A DNA stretch of 64,000 bases from Isoetes taiwanensis (lineage: Eukaryota; Streptophyta; Lycopodiopsida; Isoetales; Isoetaceae). A program made the translations under genes and the position numbers. The stretch spans positions 10,193,018 to 10,257,017 of the forward strand of contig JAJEKV010000041.1 of assembly GCA_021234155.1 (NCBI GenBank), in the 5' to 3' direction. Each line of letters opens with the position of its first letter. The stretch's first letter is position 1. Of this stretch, positions 46,756 through 58,789 are shown in pieces. Under the pieces are notes generated by a model. It was not told the origin of the DNA and searched no databases. It was given only the letters and a program-made list of their open reading frames with translations.

Positions 46756-49652
46756 CTACTCCAGCATTTTTGTCCAATCAAATGGATTCCACATCTTTAA
46801 AAACTTTCTTACATCTTCCATTTGCTTCTCTTGAGATTCATGCCTTCTGTTCTGATGCATTTCTTCTCCAGGAAGCTCAAGCAAGCCAATTAATATGTCC
46901 ACCAAAATTGGCTGCGAAATGTAGATTCATCATCGATCACATGACAAAAACCTCCTTGCATCCCAAATTCTACATGAAAGTAGGGAAAGTTTTTGGGAAT
47001 GCATACTCGCAAGCTTTTACCCCTTGTATCAATTAGCTTTTTTGCATTATGCTGACTCCATTCATCCTCCGCCTCATCAATTCCCTGCAGAAACAAAGGT
47101 ATATCTCAGAGCTGACAACTTTCTGAAAATTTTGCTCAATTCAACAACATTTATGGGTGAGGTTTTACACAAAGGAAAAAGCATCAAAAACCTAAAAATC
47201 ATCCTAACCTTTTTAAAATAGAGTGGAGCTTCTTTTTGCAGCATCCAGGTGGTACTGGAATGCACTCAATCAAACAATGTCTCTTCTGCCGTGCCAATCC
47301 CATTACTGTTTCCATGAAAATAACATCTTTATCTTGTGTCTTGAACATGTTAACCAGGCACTTCTTGAAATTCGCGATTTCATCCCAAGACATTATCATC
47401 CATGCTTGGTGAAATTTAATTCCTTCGTGCTGAAAACCCAATTTACTGACCATAATATTAAGATAAACAGGGTTAAAGTATTAATCATAACATACCTGCA
47501 TTGGAACAATGTAGCAATGCCCAAAAACATAGTGGAGAACGTGGTGGCAGCATTAGATAATGCATGGGTTACCAATTGCAATTACAAGGTATTTGGGCCT
47601 TGAAGGGTTTTCAAAACAATATTGACACCTTTCCTGTTGTGTGACTATACGTTTGTACTCAGATGCTACCCGATTATCTCCTTTTTAACTTCTCTCCTTT
47701 TCTGATTTCTTGAATATGTTCAGTCCCCATGTCTCCATCAAAATCGTATTCATCATCAACACTTTGCAGAGCCCTTATATTGTTTATTAGCGGTAATTTT
47801 GGAAGCCAAATGCTCATCTAAGCTTTGATTTTCAGCTTTATATTTTCCTTGTGCAATACTCGTTTAAGAATAGATCCATGCTGGCTATGCCTGAATAAAT
47901 AAAGGACCCGTCAGCTCTGTATATCCTAAAACGAAAAAGCTCTTAATATGTAAAGATTAGTACCCTTCCTACAGTTTCTGTAATATTGTTTTCTTCTGCT
48001 GGATTTAGGTTCCTCCATTGTTGAATTCTTGCATTGCTTCTGTAACAGGAACAATGATAGAAATTTAAAACATATATGTAGCTATATTTTGGACACTTTG
48101 GAAGGTCAGCTAGATATATGCTCTCAAACAAGAAACTAAGGTATACCATTAGTTCCTCTGCTTCTTCAAGTTTGCCAGCTAAAAGCGCAGCTTCATAGCT
48201 CTAGCAACAATCTGATTTGAGTTCAAAGGTTGTTCAGCCGTGTGCTGTCTTTACTGAACTTGTTCTTTTGATAACCTTGTCGTTTTCCTACATTAACACT
48301 CCCACCAACATCATGCTTTTTGCTGCATGTTACTTTTCTCTTCAACATTGAACTTATTTAGGAAGCTTCCATCATTCTCATATCTATTGCAAGTAGACAA
48401 GGCAGTCTTTAGAAAAAGCTGCATCTTCTGGGCCGCGCATTTTCTCAACTCTATCTCGTTGTTTACTTTTCCAGCGCAATGCATCATTTAAACGTGGGTT
48501 CTTTCATGTTTTCCTGGCATGCCTGTCGGTCGCACTTCTTTATCAGGTGATTGGGAACCAGATGGGCGTGCTGAATCCTGTTCTTGTTTCTCAGCTTGAT
48601 GTGTTTTCTTTCTATCACGCATAGCATGAAAATGAGCATTTGCATGTGCAGCTCTTTTAGATGTAACACTAGAAGCAATAGATGCTAATGAGCTAGCGCT
48701 CTTCAACCACCTGCATTAATGGGAAAATAATCAGGAACCAAAACTGGAAAGAAAGAAAATAAATCTGCTCATAACTGGCCTGATGCATGATGTTTTACTA
48801 CTATATAATAGATCTGCAGACTTTACCAACATGGTAGAGAAAAGAGGTAAAAGGGCGCTTGTGTAGAATTATCGTTGTGGCACAAAAACAAATGCAAGCT
48901 ATTGTGAAATGCTGACATACATGGCGTTTATTGTTCTTCTACCTTGGTTTTCATCTTCTGTGCTTGAATCCAGTTCCCTCAATACCATTAAGCATGCAAA
49001 TCTACAGATTAAATGACAATGAGGCTCTAACCATAGTAAATATCAAAGGCATGAAAGAACACTACCTAGGTTATCTCACCTCGTCCAGCCTTCTTCCTTC
49101 TTCACGCCAGCTGCCTGTTCTTGTGCCCTCTTCAATGCCTTGAGAGCCAACTTGCACCCGCCATCACCAACCCCTGCAGTTGGTGGAATAGAATGTCTTT
49201 TCTGAACTTCAGATGGGGAAACATTCCCCTCATTCTTCAAGTAAGGATTCAATTCCCTTGGATGTGCTCCCTCCTTCAGATAAAATGGAATTAAGTCAAG
49301 ATATTGAAGTTTATGATGTTGAAGCTCCTCTCAAATTTAACAAAACAAACCTCAGGTTGTGGGGTCGGAATCTCCTCTGGTGGCTCTTGTGTAACAACCG
49401 GGCTGATCTTTCAGGCGCATTTAACATCCAATCAAGGCCAGCATCCATTCTGGAGTCACTACGTCCACTTTTGTGTTTTCTTTTCTTATTAGAAGCTTTT
49501 GCCTGCTTCATAGGACAGTGGTGGTAGAAATTGTAACTAGAATGATGTATGGATCAGAAAACAAGAAACAAATAAAGTGCTCTTACATCTCCATCTTCGG
49601 TTGATGCCCCGACGACAGAATCCCTGGGTATGAAACGAATTGAATTCAACAT
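46756..49652 (-). pseudogene. CWF19L2: CWF19-like protein 2 homologue (spliceosome-associated), about ten exons, with frameshifts
   Basis: Homologue of the nuclear CWF19/Drn1-type factor linked to late spliceosomes and lariat turnover. Exon 1 (49587-49652) reads MLNSIRFIPRDSVVG. Exon 2 (49351-49502) reads KKRKHKSGRSDSRMDAGLDWML. Exon 3 (about 49279 to 49080) reads RELNPYLKNEG and GVGDGGCKLALKALKRAQEQA. Exon 4 from 48710 reads RWLKSASSLAS and AHANAHFHAMRDRK. Later blocks are YENDGSFLNKF, KLEEAEELM, DEHLASKITANKQYK and DDEYDF. The CwfJ domain reads CQYCFENPSRPKYLV, FGHCYIVPMQ, HEGIKFHQAW, NFKKCLVNMF, METVMGLARQKRHCLIECIPVPP, EAPLYFKK, DEAEDEWSQHNAKKLI, NFPYFHVEFG and HVIDDE. The end reads LLELPGEEM and WNPFDWTK, with the stop at 46756-46758. 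At least four frame breaks occur, several beside short homopolymers. Confidence 0.88.
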
Positions 49653-50120
49653 CGTCGCCAATTTCCGGCACTGATAACTAAACGCAATTGCAAATGTAAA
49701 CTTGCCCTATCATTATTTGATAGATTTTAATTTATTATACAACATATACAAGAATTTAGCGCTGGCCAGCGCCTTGTGCAAGCCCTAAGGTTTGTTGTAG
49801 ACGATTTCGAAAGTTTTTTTAAAGGTTTGGAATGAGGTTCTAATTTTTATGGAGTAGATAACGCCCTGGGCGGATTATTCTTGAAAAAAATTTGAGGGCC
49901 CATACGCTGCAGAGCCCTCGCCCGTTTGATGGCCGAAATTTTTTTTGAAGTAACACCCGAGGGTTATATTATCGCCCTTAACACTTGCCAAGAGTTTTGG
50001 GCCATCCGATCATTATCAAAATCGATCTGGATCCGTTCATTTCATAACATCCTGGGTGTTATGGAGTAGCTTGATGTTATAGCTCCGATAACCTACAGCG
50101 ATCAAGATGATCGAGCGGAT
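49653..50120. other. 5' flank of CWF19L2
   Basis: Probable promoter region of the minus-strand CWF19L2 gene, with no identifiable element. Nothing else is seen. Confidence 0.4.
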
Positions 50121-50835
50121 TTGGATCACTATAAACTTGAGGGGTGTGTTAGGTTTGATATATTAATTTTAGAAAGTAGGGTTTTCCCTTTTTTTGTTGC
50201 GGTCCTCAAGGGTTGCAATTCTGTGGCATGTGGCCGCGCGGGAATCTGCACGGATCTAGGCTGTATTGGTTGGGTTCCTTCGGGTTTTGCGGGGCGTGGA
50301 GATGACTTCTCCAATTTTCCATCTGCTCTATCAGGGTTTTCCATCTTTTGCATCTCCCCGGCGGGTTCGTCATCATCTGGGTCGAATTTTGACCTGGGTA
50401 GCATAGGTCCTGGATCTGGATGCGGCCAGAATAGAATACAATAGAATGGAAAGCCATGGGCAGGTTACTGGTAAGGCTTTTACCGGGGTTCGACTCCCCG
50501 ACGAGAGATCCTCTGTCGCGACCATGGTTGTGTTCTTGAACGATTTTTCTTTGCAGACGATTTCCCTTGCACTTACAGACGATTTTCTTGCTTCATTCTT
50601 CTGGATTTTCCATCCTCTTCGATTTCAGTTCTCGGTTGTAAAATTTTATTCCGCATTTCTTTTTGGATTTAGGTGTATTATTGCCGTTCTTATTTCAAGG
50701 GATCATCCGTCATTTGGAGTTGTCTTAGTAGGGGAGCGGTGTTGGATTACATCTGAGGGTCCTCTATTTTTTGCCTCTCGTGATGTGCTCCGTCATCCAA
50801 TGATTTTAAGTGTGTATTTTATTGATATCCAATGA
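50121..50835 (+). other. Unrecognised open frames around a tRNA/SINE-like T arm
   Basis: A 107-codon + frame at 50121-50444, Gly/Ser-rich at its end, and a second frame at 50446-50835 have no recognisable domain. Between them, at about 50485-50501, lies a perfect five-pair stem CGGGG/CCCCG closing a TTCGACT loop, identical to a tRNA T arm or a pol III B box. A box-A-like stretch (GGTTACTGGTAAGGC) lies about 20 bp upstream. No acceptor stem pairs, so this is at most a SINE or tRNA relic. Confidence 0.35.
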
Positions 50836-53285
50836 TTTTTAAAAATAAGAAAAAAGGTTGCACTTAGCGATAAGGTTGCCCTAATAGTTGAATCAAAAAT
50901 ACAACCGACAAAATACGTCAATGTCGCAATGTTTGTTTTTAATATATATATTTTTTTTTAGAATGATTGGCTCTAAGCGTATTTTGTATGACATGTTGCA
51001 AATTTGTGCAAAATTAAATGCAATTTGTGTTGTACCAAACATATGATCTATATCAAAAAGCTATGCAATCTTATTACGCTCTTCAATATTAAATTAATGT
51101 CTCTAAGGTATCTATGAACCCAAGTGGCGGTCGAACTCAAATGTGACTCAGGTAAAAGGGCCATGTCAATATATAGATATTTTGAAGGGGCTCACATGTT
51201 GGTCCTTGACCTTGTGGAAGATGAACCAAGTAGATGTTGTTTTGATATGTCAAATTCTTTTGTTGGGTTATGCACATATGAAACAATACTATGAATAATA
51301 TGCTCCAATTGAAATGTCATTGAAATTGTGATTCTTTCTTGTTGTTTGGATCGTAAGTTTACTTAATTTGCCAACCTACTTTTGTTTGTGCATAATGAAA
51401 TAGGAAGACTATAATGTTTGTTGCAATTTTGTATGCAACTGGAAAGTTGAGCTGTTTGAAACTCACTCTTTTTTTATGTTCCTAAATTTTCACAACATTT
51501 GTCTACAAAGCATATGCATATATTACGCAAATATAAGCGTTATCCGTTATGGCTTTGTCGGTATTGCGTCTAACTAAGGTGGTGTTAAAGTTATGACCCG
51601 TTTGAATTTGAAAAGTTAATGTTACATGGTTAACCCATTCTTACCATATCATATTCATTCATGCAATTGCCCATAAAACTCCTAAGTTTATGAAATTCTT
51701 GAAGACAGCATAGGCAGAAACCAAACCTACATGCCGCGTGTTTCGAGAAAAGAATAGTCAATGGATGGCGATGCTTGTGCTAGAGAGGTATGTACGAACG
51801 AAAAAGTTTCACATGCATTGAGTGTTGAGCAAAAGGTGGGATCATGTTGTGTCTTAAAGAAAATGTGAATAGGTTAATGATTAAGAGTTGGAATATAAAT
51901 TGGTCTCAAAGCGTGGTTATTACCCCATGTTGTTTATTATGCATAACGTCTTGGGTTCGTAGATGCAAACTATAGTAGCCAATGTCTCCGTCTTAGGCAT
52001 ATTTAGAATAGTGTCTAATGGGTGTAGGCATTCAGGACCCCTAAAGGAGTAATTTAGCTTTTAATGGTTCAAACACCATGGAGTAAAAATGTGAGCACCC
52101 GATAAGCAGGTTGCTCGTGAAACTTGTTTGGTGCATCGTCGCCAATTTGGCGGACCATTAAACTCGCACCTCATCACCGCCAAATCAATTAAATGAATCA
52201 ATAAAGGGAGGAGGCGACAATAGTAGTAATAGTACACAAAATGTGGCCAATACTGTCTTTTCTTCATCAAAGCCCCCAAAAAGGACAAAAATGGATCACC
52301 AATTCCTGGCTCTGCTCGTTCTCGGAATAAAAATGGATGGCAAAATGAAGAATTCATGGCCCTTCTTATAATATCTTAGATGGGCATTACAGAGAGATAA
52401 AAAATGGAAAAAGATCACGACCTCTCAGCGACATGGACACAATATCACACGATTTCATCCCTGCTGAAATGTAATGGTAAAAACGCTGAACTTTGATGTA
52501 ATTTACAGGCATGATTGCTTTCAATCTGCTCGGCTATAGTAGATCGCCATTTTCTGATCAATCCATCCAAATAATCCACGTTTTGATTTGCTAATGCCTC
52601 CGCCCCTTTTTTCCATCAAAATGATGCTATTTCTTGCCAATTGCTCGTCCTTGTTTCTTTTTCTTAGCCCTAACTTCTGATGCAAGTGTAGCTGGAATAT
52701 TTCTTGTTGGATTATTTCTTGTTTTTTGATCCATGGCAGTCCAGAGTAGAAATGAATGGAAATTCCGGTGCGAATCGGTCAAATTGAGCTTGAAATGGGT
52801 GTTTTCAGCTTGGAATTGGGCAATTTGAGCTTGATTTGGGCCGAAAATGGCGGATAAATTCTATCATGAGGAGAAGAGAGCTGGGGTGTGTTTGCCGGAA
52901 AAAGAAATTTTCTGCTGGAAAAGGCCTTCCAAAAAACATAGATAATTTCAAAACTTTTTTTTTTTTTGCTAGTTATCTTATATATGGTTAGATATAATTA
53001 ATAAATACAAGAATTTACCGCAGCACCCTCTGCAACCTTGGAATTGAAATAAATAAAATATCATGCATCTAGTGCTAAAATTTGATGGTTTTCGAAACAC
53101 AAATAAAATAGTTTTATGCCTTTCACATTACGTAAAGTCTGGGGGTCGTACATCTAGTCCGCGCAGCCAATGGCGCCCTGCCATGTGGCAGCAATTGTTT
53201 TCCTGAATGCTGCCCTAGCCACTTCGCCTCACATTCTGCAATTTCACCTCTGGTTCTTTTCTCCGGTCGTTGGATCTACGGCCCC
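50836..53285. other. AT-rich spacer, no gene recognised
   Basis: Short frames only. A 33-codon minus frame starting at 52734 (MDQKTRNNPTRNIP, then ASEVRAKKKKQGR) is basic and could be a stray exon. An 11-T run lies at about 52957-52967. Confidence 0.4.
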
Positions 53286-53621
53286 TGTGACTTCACGTTG
53301 CACGATTGGCCCTGCGGCTTGAATTCCAGCGAGTTAGGCAGGCATCCGCGCTGTCGCGCATCGTTCAGCATTCCTCGCTAGAAATCAAGCCGCAGGGCCA
53401 TTCCTGTATACAGAGAGTTCTGAAATTCCAACCTTTCAAATGCCAGACGAAAATTTAAAATGACAGAATCCAAATTTTTAATCAAGAAATGAGAACAGAG
53501 ATACAACTAATAAGAAGCCCTAAATTCGAATTAGGATTTAGGGTAATTAATGATTTACATAGCTAACCTTAGCTTATAAAATAATTTACCCAAAAGGTGT
53601 ATAGATACTTGGAACATCACA
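53286..53621 (-). repeat. Short or deleted gypsy-type LTR (copy D)
   Basis: The minus strand begins TGTGATGTTCC directly after a polypurine tract (TAAGGTGGGGAGAA at 53622-53635), the same arrangement as copies A and B. A candidate outer end, TGTGACTTCACG read on the + strand, lies at 53286, giving only about 336 bp. The outer boundary is uncertain. A large hairpin sits inside. Confidence 0.5.
53308..53399. repeat. Long inverted repeat / hairpin with 26-bp arms
   Basis: Arm 53308-53333 (GGCCCTGCGGCTTG...) is the reverse complement of 53374-53399 (...CAAGCCGCAGGGCC) with about two mismatches, around a 40-base loop that is itself GC-rich. It does not encode protein. Confidence 0.9.
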
Positions 53622-54376
53622 TTCTCCCCACCTTAAAATTGATGATGTCTTCAGCATCAAGACTATGCTTGTTGTGGGCCAACAGATGACATGTTGGAAG
53701 TAAGTGTTCCCACCTTAAAGAGATAACGCGAGATTATAAGTCACACATAAGTTGCCAAGTTCAAAGTGATCAAGTTTGAAATGACGCGTAATGTGCAATT
53801 CATAATTCTGCGAGAGTTAACCGGTAATTAATTTGAGCAACATTATGTGGAAGGGAACATGACGAGTTATGATGTCCTCAGCATTGGCATTAGGTGGTTA
53901 AGTACAAGGAGAGTTAAATTAAGGAAAATTGCACGAATTTAGGTAGGTGATATAAAAGATACATACATAGATCATACAGGATCATCATTTAGGACCGTAG
54001 TCGGTCAAAAATTGACACTGTTGATATAATACATAAGCAGGCACGACATTGGTCCTCGGTAGACCGTAGCCTATAGGGTCTAGCAGTGCAACTAGAAAAC
54101 ACATATCACAACAAGAACATGGGCCCATAACAGCCCTTAAAAGAAGTTGCGGGCGCCAAAATAAATGCTTCTGGCCTGCAGAATCACAAGACATCAGTAT
54201 TTACAAAATAATTTATATGTTGTGGTTGAAGGGACCACCCCCTTTGAAGAAGAAAAATGAAGATGGGGAAACCTATCATGCCTAGGGCTTGCCATCCGTC
54301 TTGGCATAAGGAATGACAATGTTCCCATTATAGCCATAGACGAAGGCATCCTATCATGCCTATATGCCCGAGGTTA
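53622..54376 (-). mobile_element. Deleted gypsy internal region (copy D)
   Basis: The space between the polypurine tract and a gag remnant is only about 0.7 kb, so pol is absent. A second polypurine-like stretch (CTTTAAGGTGGGAACAC on the minus strand) lies at about 53703-53719, echoing the duplicated tracts of copies A and B. Confidence 0.55.
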
Positions 54377-54703
54377 CTAATAGCAAGCCCTCCCGGTGGC
54401 TTTAACAGTCATCCCATACCCGTTGCCAACCCGGCGGGTCTCCTTTAACCAAGACTCGACATCTATGTCGGAGAACTGGATGAGCTTGCGGGTCCTGTAA
54501 ATACTAGTGCTTGCAGAGGCAATCACTTTTTGGTCCTTGTCAATGGACTTCTCTTGTTCAGTATCAGATTCGGAAGAGTCGATGGAGTCCGAATTGGAGC
54601 TGGATGTTGTTGCAAGACGTGGAATGCTTCTATGGTGCACAGGCACACGACAAGCCATAGGCGGTGGTGCACATTGCGAAATACATGCCTGTAGTTCTGC
54701 CAT
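54377..54703 (-). pseudogene. Gypsy gag N-terminal remnant (copy D)
   Basis: Starts at 54703. It contains a Ser/Asp/Glu-rich tract (SSSNSDSIDSSESDTEQE) and then RKLIQFSDIDVESWLKETRR and GNGYGM. These correspond in order to the gag at 25813 (SSDSDSDSEED, RKLEQFSGE, EAWLDEM, GNAYGM). The frame ends before the capsid core, so it is truncated. Confidence 0.8.
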
Positions 54704-54777
54704 CTAGCACTTGATAAGAATGATCTCTTGCTCGCACGTCAAGCATGGATGTTCCACTGTGGCAGCCCATGAGGGCT

Positions 54778-54980
54778 GTCGTATTCCACCTATAGCAAAA
54801 GGCAGGTTACTTATAGATGAGAAATGTGTATGAATCAAATCAATAATTATTGGACATACATACGTATCATCCCCATGAAATTCATGTCGTATTCCACCTA
54901 TAGCAAAAGGCAAGTTACTTATAGATGAGAAATGTGTATGAATCAAATCAATAATGATTGGACACACACACGTATCATCC
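54778..54980. repeat. Tandem duplication of about 108 bp
   Basis: Units start at 54778 and 54886. Both begin gtcgtattccacctatagc and include acttatagatgagaaatgtg and an acgtatcatcc end, differing at only a few bases. Confidence 0.92.
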
Positions 54981-57567
54981 ATAAGTAAAGGATCCTAATA
55001 ATACCATTAGCGAATAAAATCATTTTATATAATACAAATGAGAGTGTGAATTAGGGCTATACATAGAATAGTGCCCGAAGGCGAATATAATTATAATATT
55101 AGAAAAGTGAGATGGAAATCTTGGTGGGAAGGTTGTCAATTGAGGCGCCGCAGCGTTGGGAGTAAAAAAGTAATTGATATTGATTCAGGCACCTAGAATG
55201 GACAAAAGCAGAATGTGAAGATTTATTGATAACAAGATGTTATATACATGCATAGTTAGTTGGAGATGTGAGTGGGTGCTTTCGATTGAAAGAAGAATAC
55301 TATCCCACTAGACCCACAGCGTTTGTATACGCCAAGCTTCGGAGGATGATGTCGATACTCCATGGTGGACTTCTGACCAAGAGGTTGAACAAGCTGTTCA
55401 TTGCTCGATATAGCTCCCAAAGGTGGTCATCCACATCGAGGAATGCCTCCTCGTTATGTGTTATCCCAATAGGACCAACTCCTCGCATGATCGTCGTAAG
55501 TCGTGGCGGCTCTATCTCAAAAGAAGCGTCATAAGCTCCCATCCTTTAATGTCATAGCATGGCATGTTCGATCTGAGGAATCATCCATGTGGCCAAGAAC
55601 AAATCGATATGGCGTGGATATCGTGATTGCAAGAAAATGGATAAATTCAAGAAGCATGAAGGAAGAAAGGGGAAAAATGGCAAAGGCCATAGATGCGCAT
55701 TCTAGAATTTGGAGCGAGGATTAGGACAATGCTAGACCCGAAGTAGAGGCTCGAGAATCCCTTGCCTTGAGGTGTACACCTCCTATGGATTATGACTTTA
55801 AGACAAGGGGGGTTCACAAAGTTGGGTCGTACTAAACATGTGCGTGGGCGGGAAGGGGGTTTTTATGAAGGCCCATACATGCGTATATGTAAAGTGGGAG
55901 ATACATTTTACATCTGGCCAGCTTGTAGACATGCGGGGGGTAATGTCGAGGTTGAGGAGTAACATGGCCGTAAGTTTACGTTTGAGGTCTTCATTTAGAT
56001 TTGGACATTTACTCTATATATATTAATATTTTTTTATTCTGATATTGTAGATAACGATGCTCTGAAGCCTAACACTTACAGTCTTAGGATTTTTCATTCC
56101 GAAGCTGGTAAAAAGACTTTAGATTAATCTTCACAAAATGCTAAATCCTTATTAGGTTCTAATGCTTGCATTCGAGTCCCCGATTTTAGGTATCCCCAAC
56201 CTTAACAAAGTACAAGGCTATTTCATTTCGGAGACATTGCGAATACCAAACAACAAAATACAAAGAAACCTATTTGATACTTCAAAGCTTAGATGCATTG
56301 TTGCATTAAATGCATCACAAATAGGAAGGTCTGAATTATATGCACTCTCTGAGCCCACACTTTGCCATTTTCAAAGCCATAAAGGGCATCGGACCAAGAT
56401 TCATCACTCTTTTATAGTCTTTGATAGATGCCTAATGGGGGAAAGCTTGAGAATATATACATTCACGAGAATTAGGAATTACTTTTGAATGTAGAGAGTT
56501 TAGAGAATGACTTATTGTGTATTCTTTGACATTATGGAGTCAATGACATTTTTCTTGGTGTGGCGGTTTCTTTCATGATCGGAGGAAAAGCAACCAAATC
56601 TTAGTTAGTTTCTTAAATTGCTCTTGTCAAAAGGTAATACCTTCACGCAATGCTCCATATATCATCTGATCCATTCTAACCGTATCTCTTGTTCTAGAAT
56701 AGCAGAAGCACATTTGTGTTCAAAGACAAATATCTGAGGCTTAAAGTGTTGGTAAGAGAGTATATTTTCATATCATTTTCTTTTTTAGTCTAAATACATG
56801 AAGATCTTCAAAGCCTCCGTGTTATAAGCTTGTATTCTAATACTTTCTCTGAAGTTATACGCTTGTATTGTCATCAAGCATCTCCCAATCTCTAATGACA
56901 CGTGATAGAAAACCATAGCATGTCTTAAAACATCTAGTTTGAAGGATTTTCTAATCTTATATTCTATTATTATTACAAGTAACAAGTTTTCAACATGCAA
57001 AGAACTATATTTGTTTCACTTGATGATGGTTTGCGCAATCTAAGCGATTTGGGGTTTGTTAAGGTGATAGATGAATGCTCTTATGTCTCGGTGCAACAAG
57101 AGATACAACATGATGAGCTGGTAGAAAATAATGAAATTTTTTTTTTCTTGGAGAGAAATCTGCCCTTGACACTCTAGCGGGGAGGAGGTTCGGCGTGACA
57201 AGCAATGAAGTCACTATGATGTTGTCGGACATGCACGCACTAAAAAGACAAGAGACTGTGATTGACCCCTCTGAAAAGCAAGCTAACATGGCTGATCCAT
57301 CTGAAACATTTGTGAAACAAGAAAACTAGCATCGATAATATTGTATGTGATAGTACTCCATCAATATTAAGCGCAATCCAACTTGGCATCTAAATCGGAT
57401 CTATATAAATTGGCGAGAAGGCAATAAAGCAAGCAAGCTACGGGGATGAGAAAAGAATAGGAAAGATTGGTTTGAGCTTATATCTGCGTTGATGTTGGTG
57501 GTAAAAGCAATTCTCTATATGGTGTATGGAATGCAACATGTGATATATCAAAGGTGGAAGTGATACC
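54981..57567. other. Spacer with unassigned open frames
   Basis: Minus frame 55300-55542 (FLDVDDHLWELYRAMNSLF) is protein-like but unrecognised. A short + frame at 56995-57177 has no known motif. The rest is AT-rich. Confidence 0.35.
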
Positions 57568-58041
57568 ATGTATAACTTTGTGCATAGCCATTGTGAAAGC
57601 AAAGCACATGTACAAAACTGTGCCCAAAATCACAACGAAGAAACTCTTATTTGTGAAGAAGAAAATGAAGGGGATAGGCATAGAGAAAATAAGTCCACAA
57701 TTGATCATTGTTTATCCACTGAAGTTGCAGCATTCATGGAGGAGAGAGGAGTTTATTTAAATTACGAGCCTAGTGTTGGTGGATATGCAAAGCTGGATGC
57801 CATTTGTATCGTCTGCATGACTTGTGAGAAGACACTAAACTTGTTTCCAAAACTGGTACGTCTAGAATCGAATTTGAGTGATCATATCACATCAAATAGG
57901 CACGTCCATGCATCAATGGAGGCCGAACGAAAAATGGAAACAAACTATGAAGGACCAAGTAAAGGTGGCAGACCAAGAAAGATTAAGTTAGTTGAAAAGG
58001 ATCCTCGTCAAGGAAGCTTGCTTTTCGTTTGTTCGAGGTAA
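57568..58041 (+). CDS. Unrecognised protein with C2H2-like finger and AT-hook
   Basis: A 157-codon frame. Around residues 80-115 it has CMTC, then LSDHITSNRH, which fits a C-x2-C ... H-x5-H finger of the U1/BED kind. This is followed at about residues 131-139 by KGGRPRKIK, an AT-hook (GRP core). Together they suggest a DNA-binding protein or the N-terminus of a transposase. The frame ends at a possible donor (FVCSR then GTAATC), so an intron may follow and the protein may be longer. I found no downstream exon and cannot name the family. Confidence 0.4.
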   Translation: MYNFVHSHCESKAHVQNCAQNHNEETLICEEENEGDRHRENKSTIDHCLSTEVAAFMEERGVYLNYEPSVGGYAKLDAICIVCMTCEKTLNLFPKLVRLESNLSDHITSNRHVHASMEAERKMETNYEGPSKGGRPRKIKLVEKDPRQGSLLFVCSR

Positions 58042-58789
58042 TCAATATTTGACATCATGGCCTTTAATTTAATATGAGTTGATTTGCAATTCCAGTTCAT
58101 TCAATTCTTGCATTTGGGCTAATATTGATGTTAATATCGATTGTGGGCTTATTAATAATATTCATTTAATATGGTTCATTTGTATGTCTTTATCATCCAT
58201 CCTTGAGTAGGTTTGTCAAAACTATGCCTTACGTTTTGTCTCCTTCTGCGTCTAAGTAGGATGTAAAAACAAGAGAGCATAACTCTCTAAATTTTAGAAG
58301 CTGGCGCAACATCTTTGCAGCCCACATCATATTGGAATAGTTGGCGATCTTTGATTGTATGCATGCTACTATACCTCTATAAAGAACATAGCGAGGCTCT
58401 ATTTGATGCGGCACCTTCGTGTTAAGAGGAATATAGCTTAATCAAACATATATCATCCCGTTTTCTTGGATGCAAACAATAGTTCTTTCTTGATGCAAAC
58501 AATAGGTCTTTATTTGTTTGCAATAGTTCTTATGCTAGAAATTCTACCATAGATAATGGGGCAGCCTGAGGATCTAGGCAGTCAAGTTGCCTACAAGTGT
58601 AGAAGAAACTGGATTTAAAACAGAATCTATCATCATGCAAACTTGGGATTATCTCATTCTATGAATCCATTTCCCGGATGTGAGCCATAGCAGGAAAACT
58701 CTTTAAATTTATTCCGTACCAAAGAATATGAACTATTACTAATTCACATTTAAAGAATCAGATACATTTGTGAAGCGAGAACAAATACT
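58042..58789. other. AT-rich spacer
   Basis: A 61-codon minus frame at 58229-58414 has no motif I recognise. Nothing else is seen. Confidence 0.35.

Noticed and set aside
50446-50515. tRNA gene
   Set aside because: Only the T arm pairs; no acceptor, D or anticodon stems can be formed.
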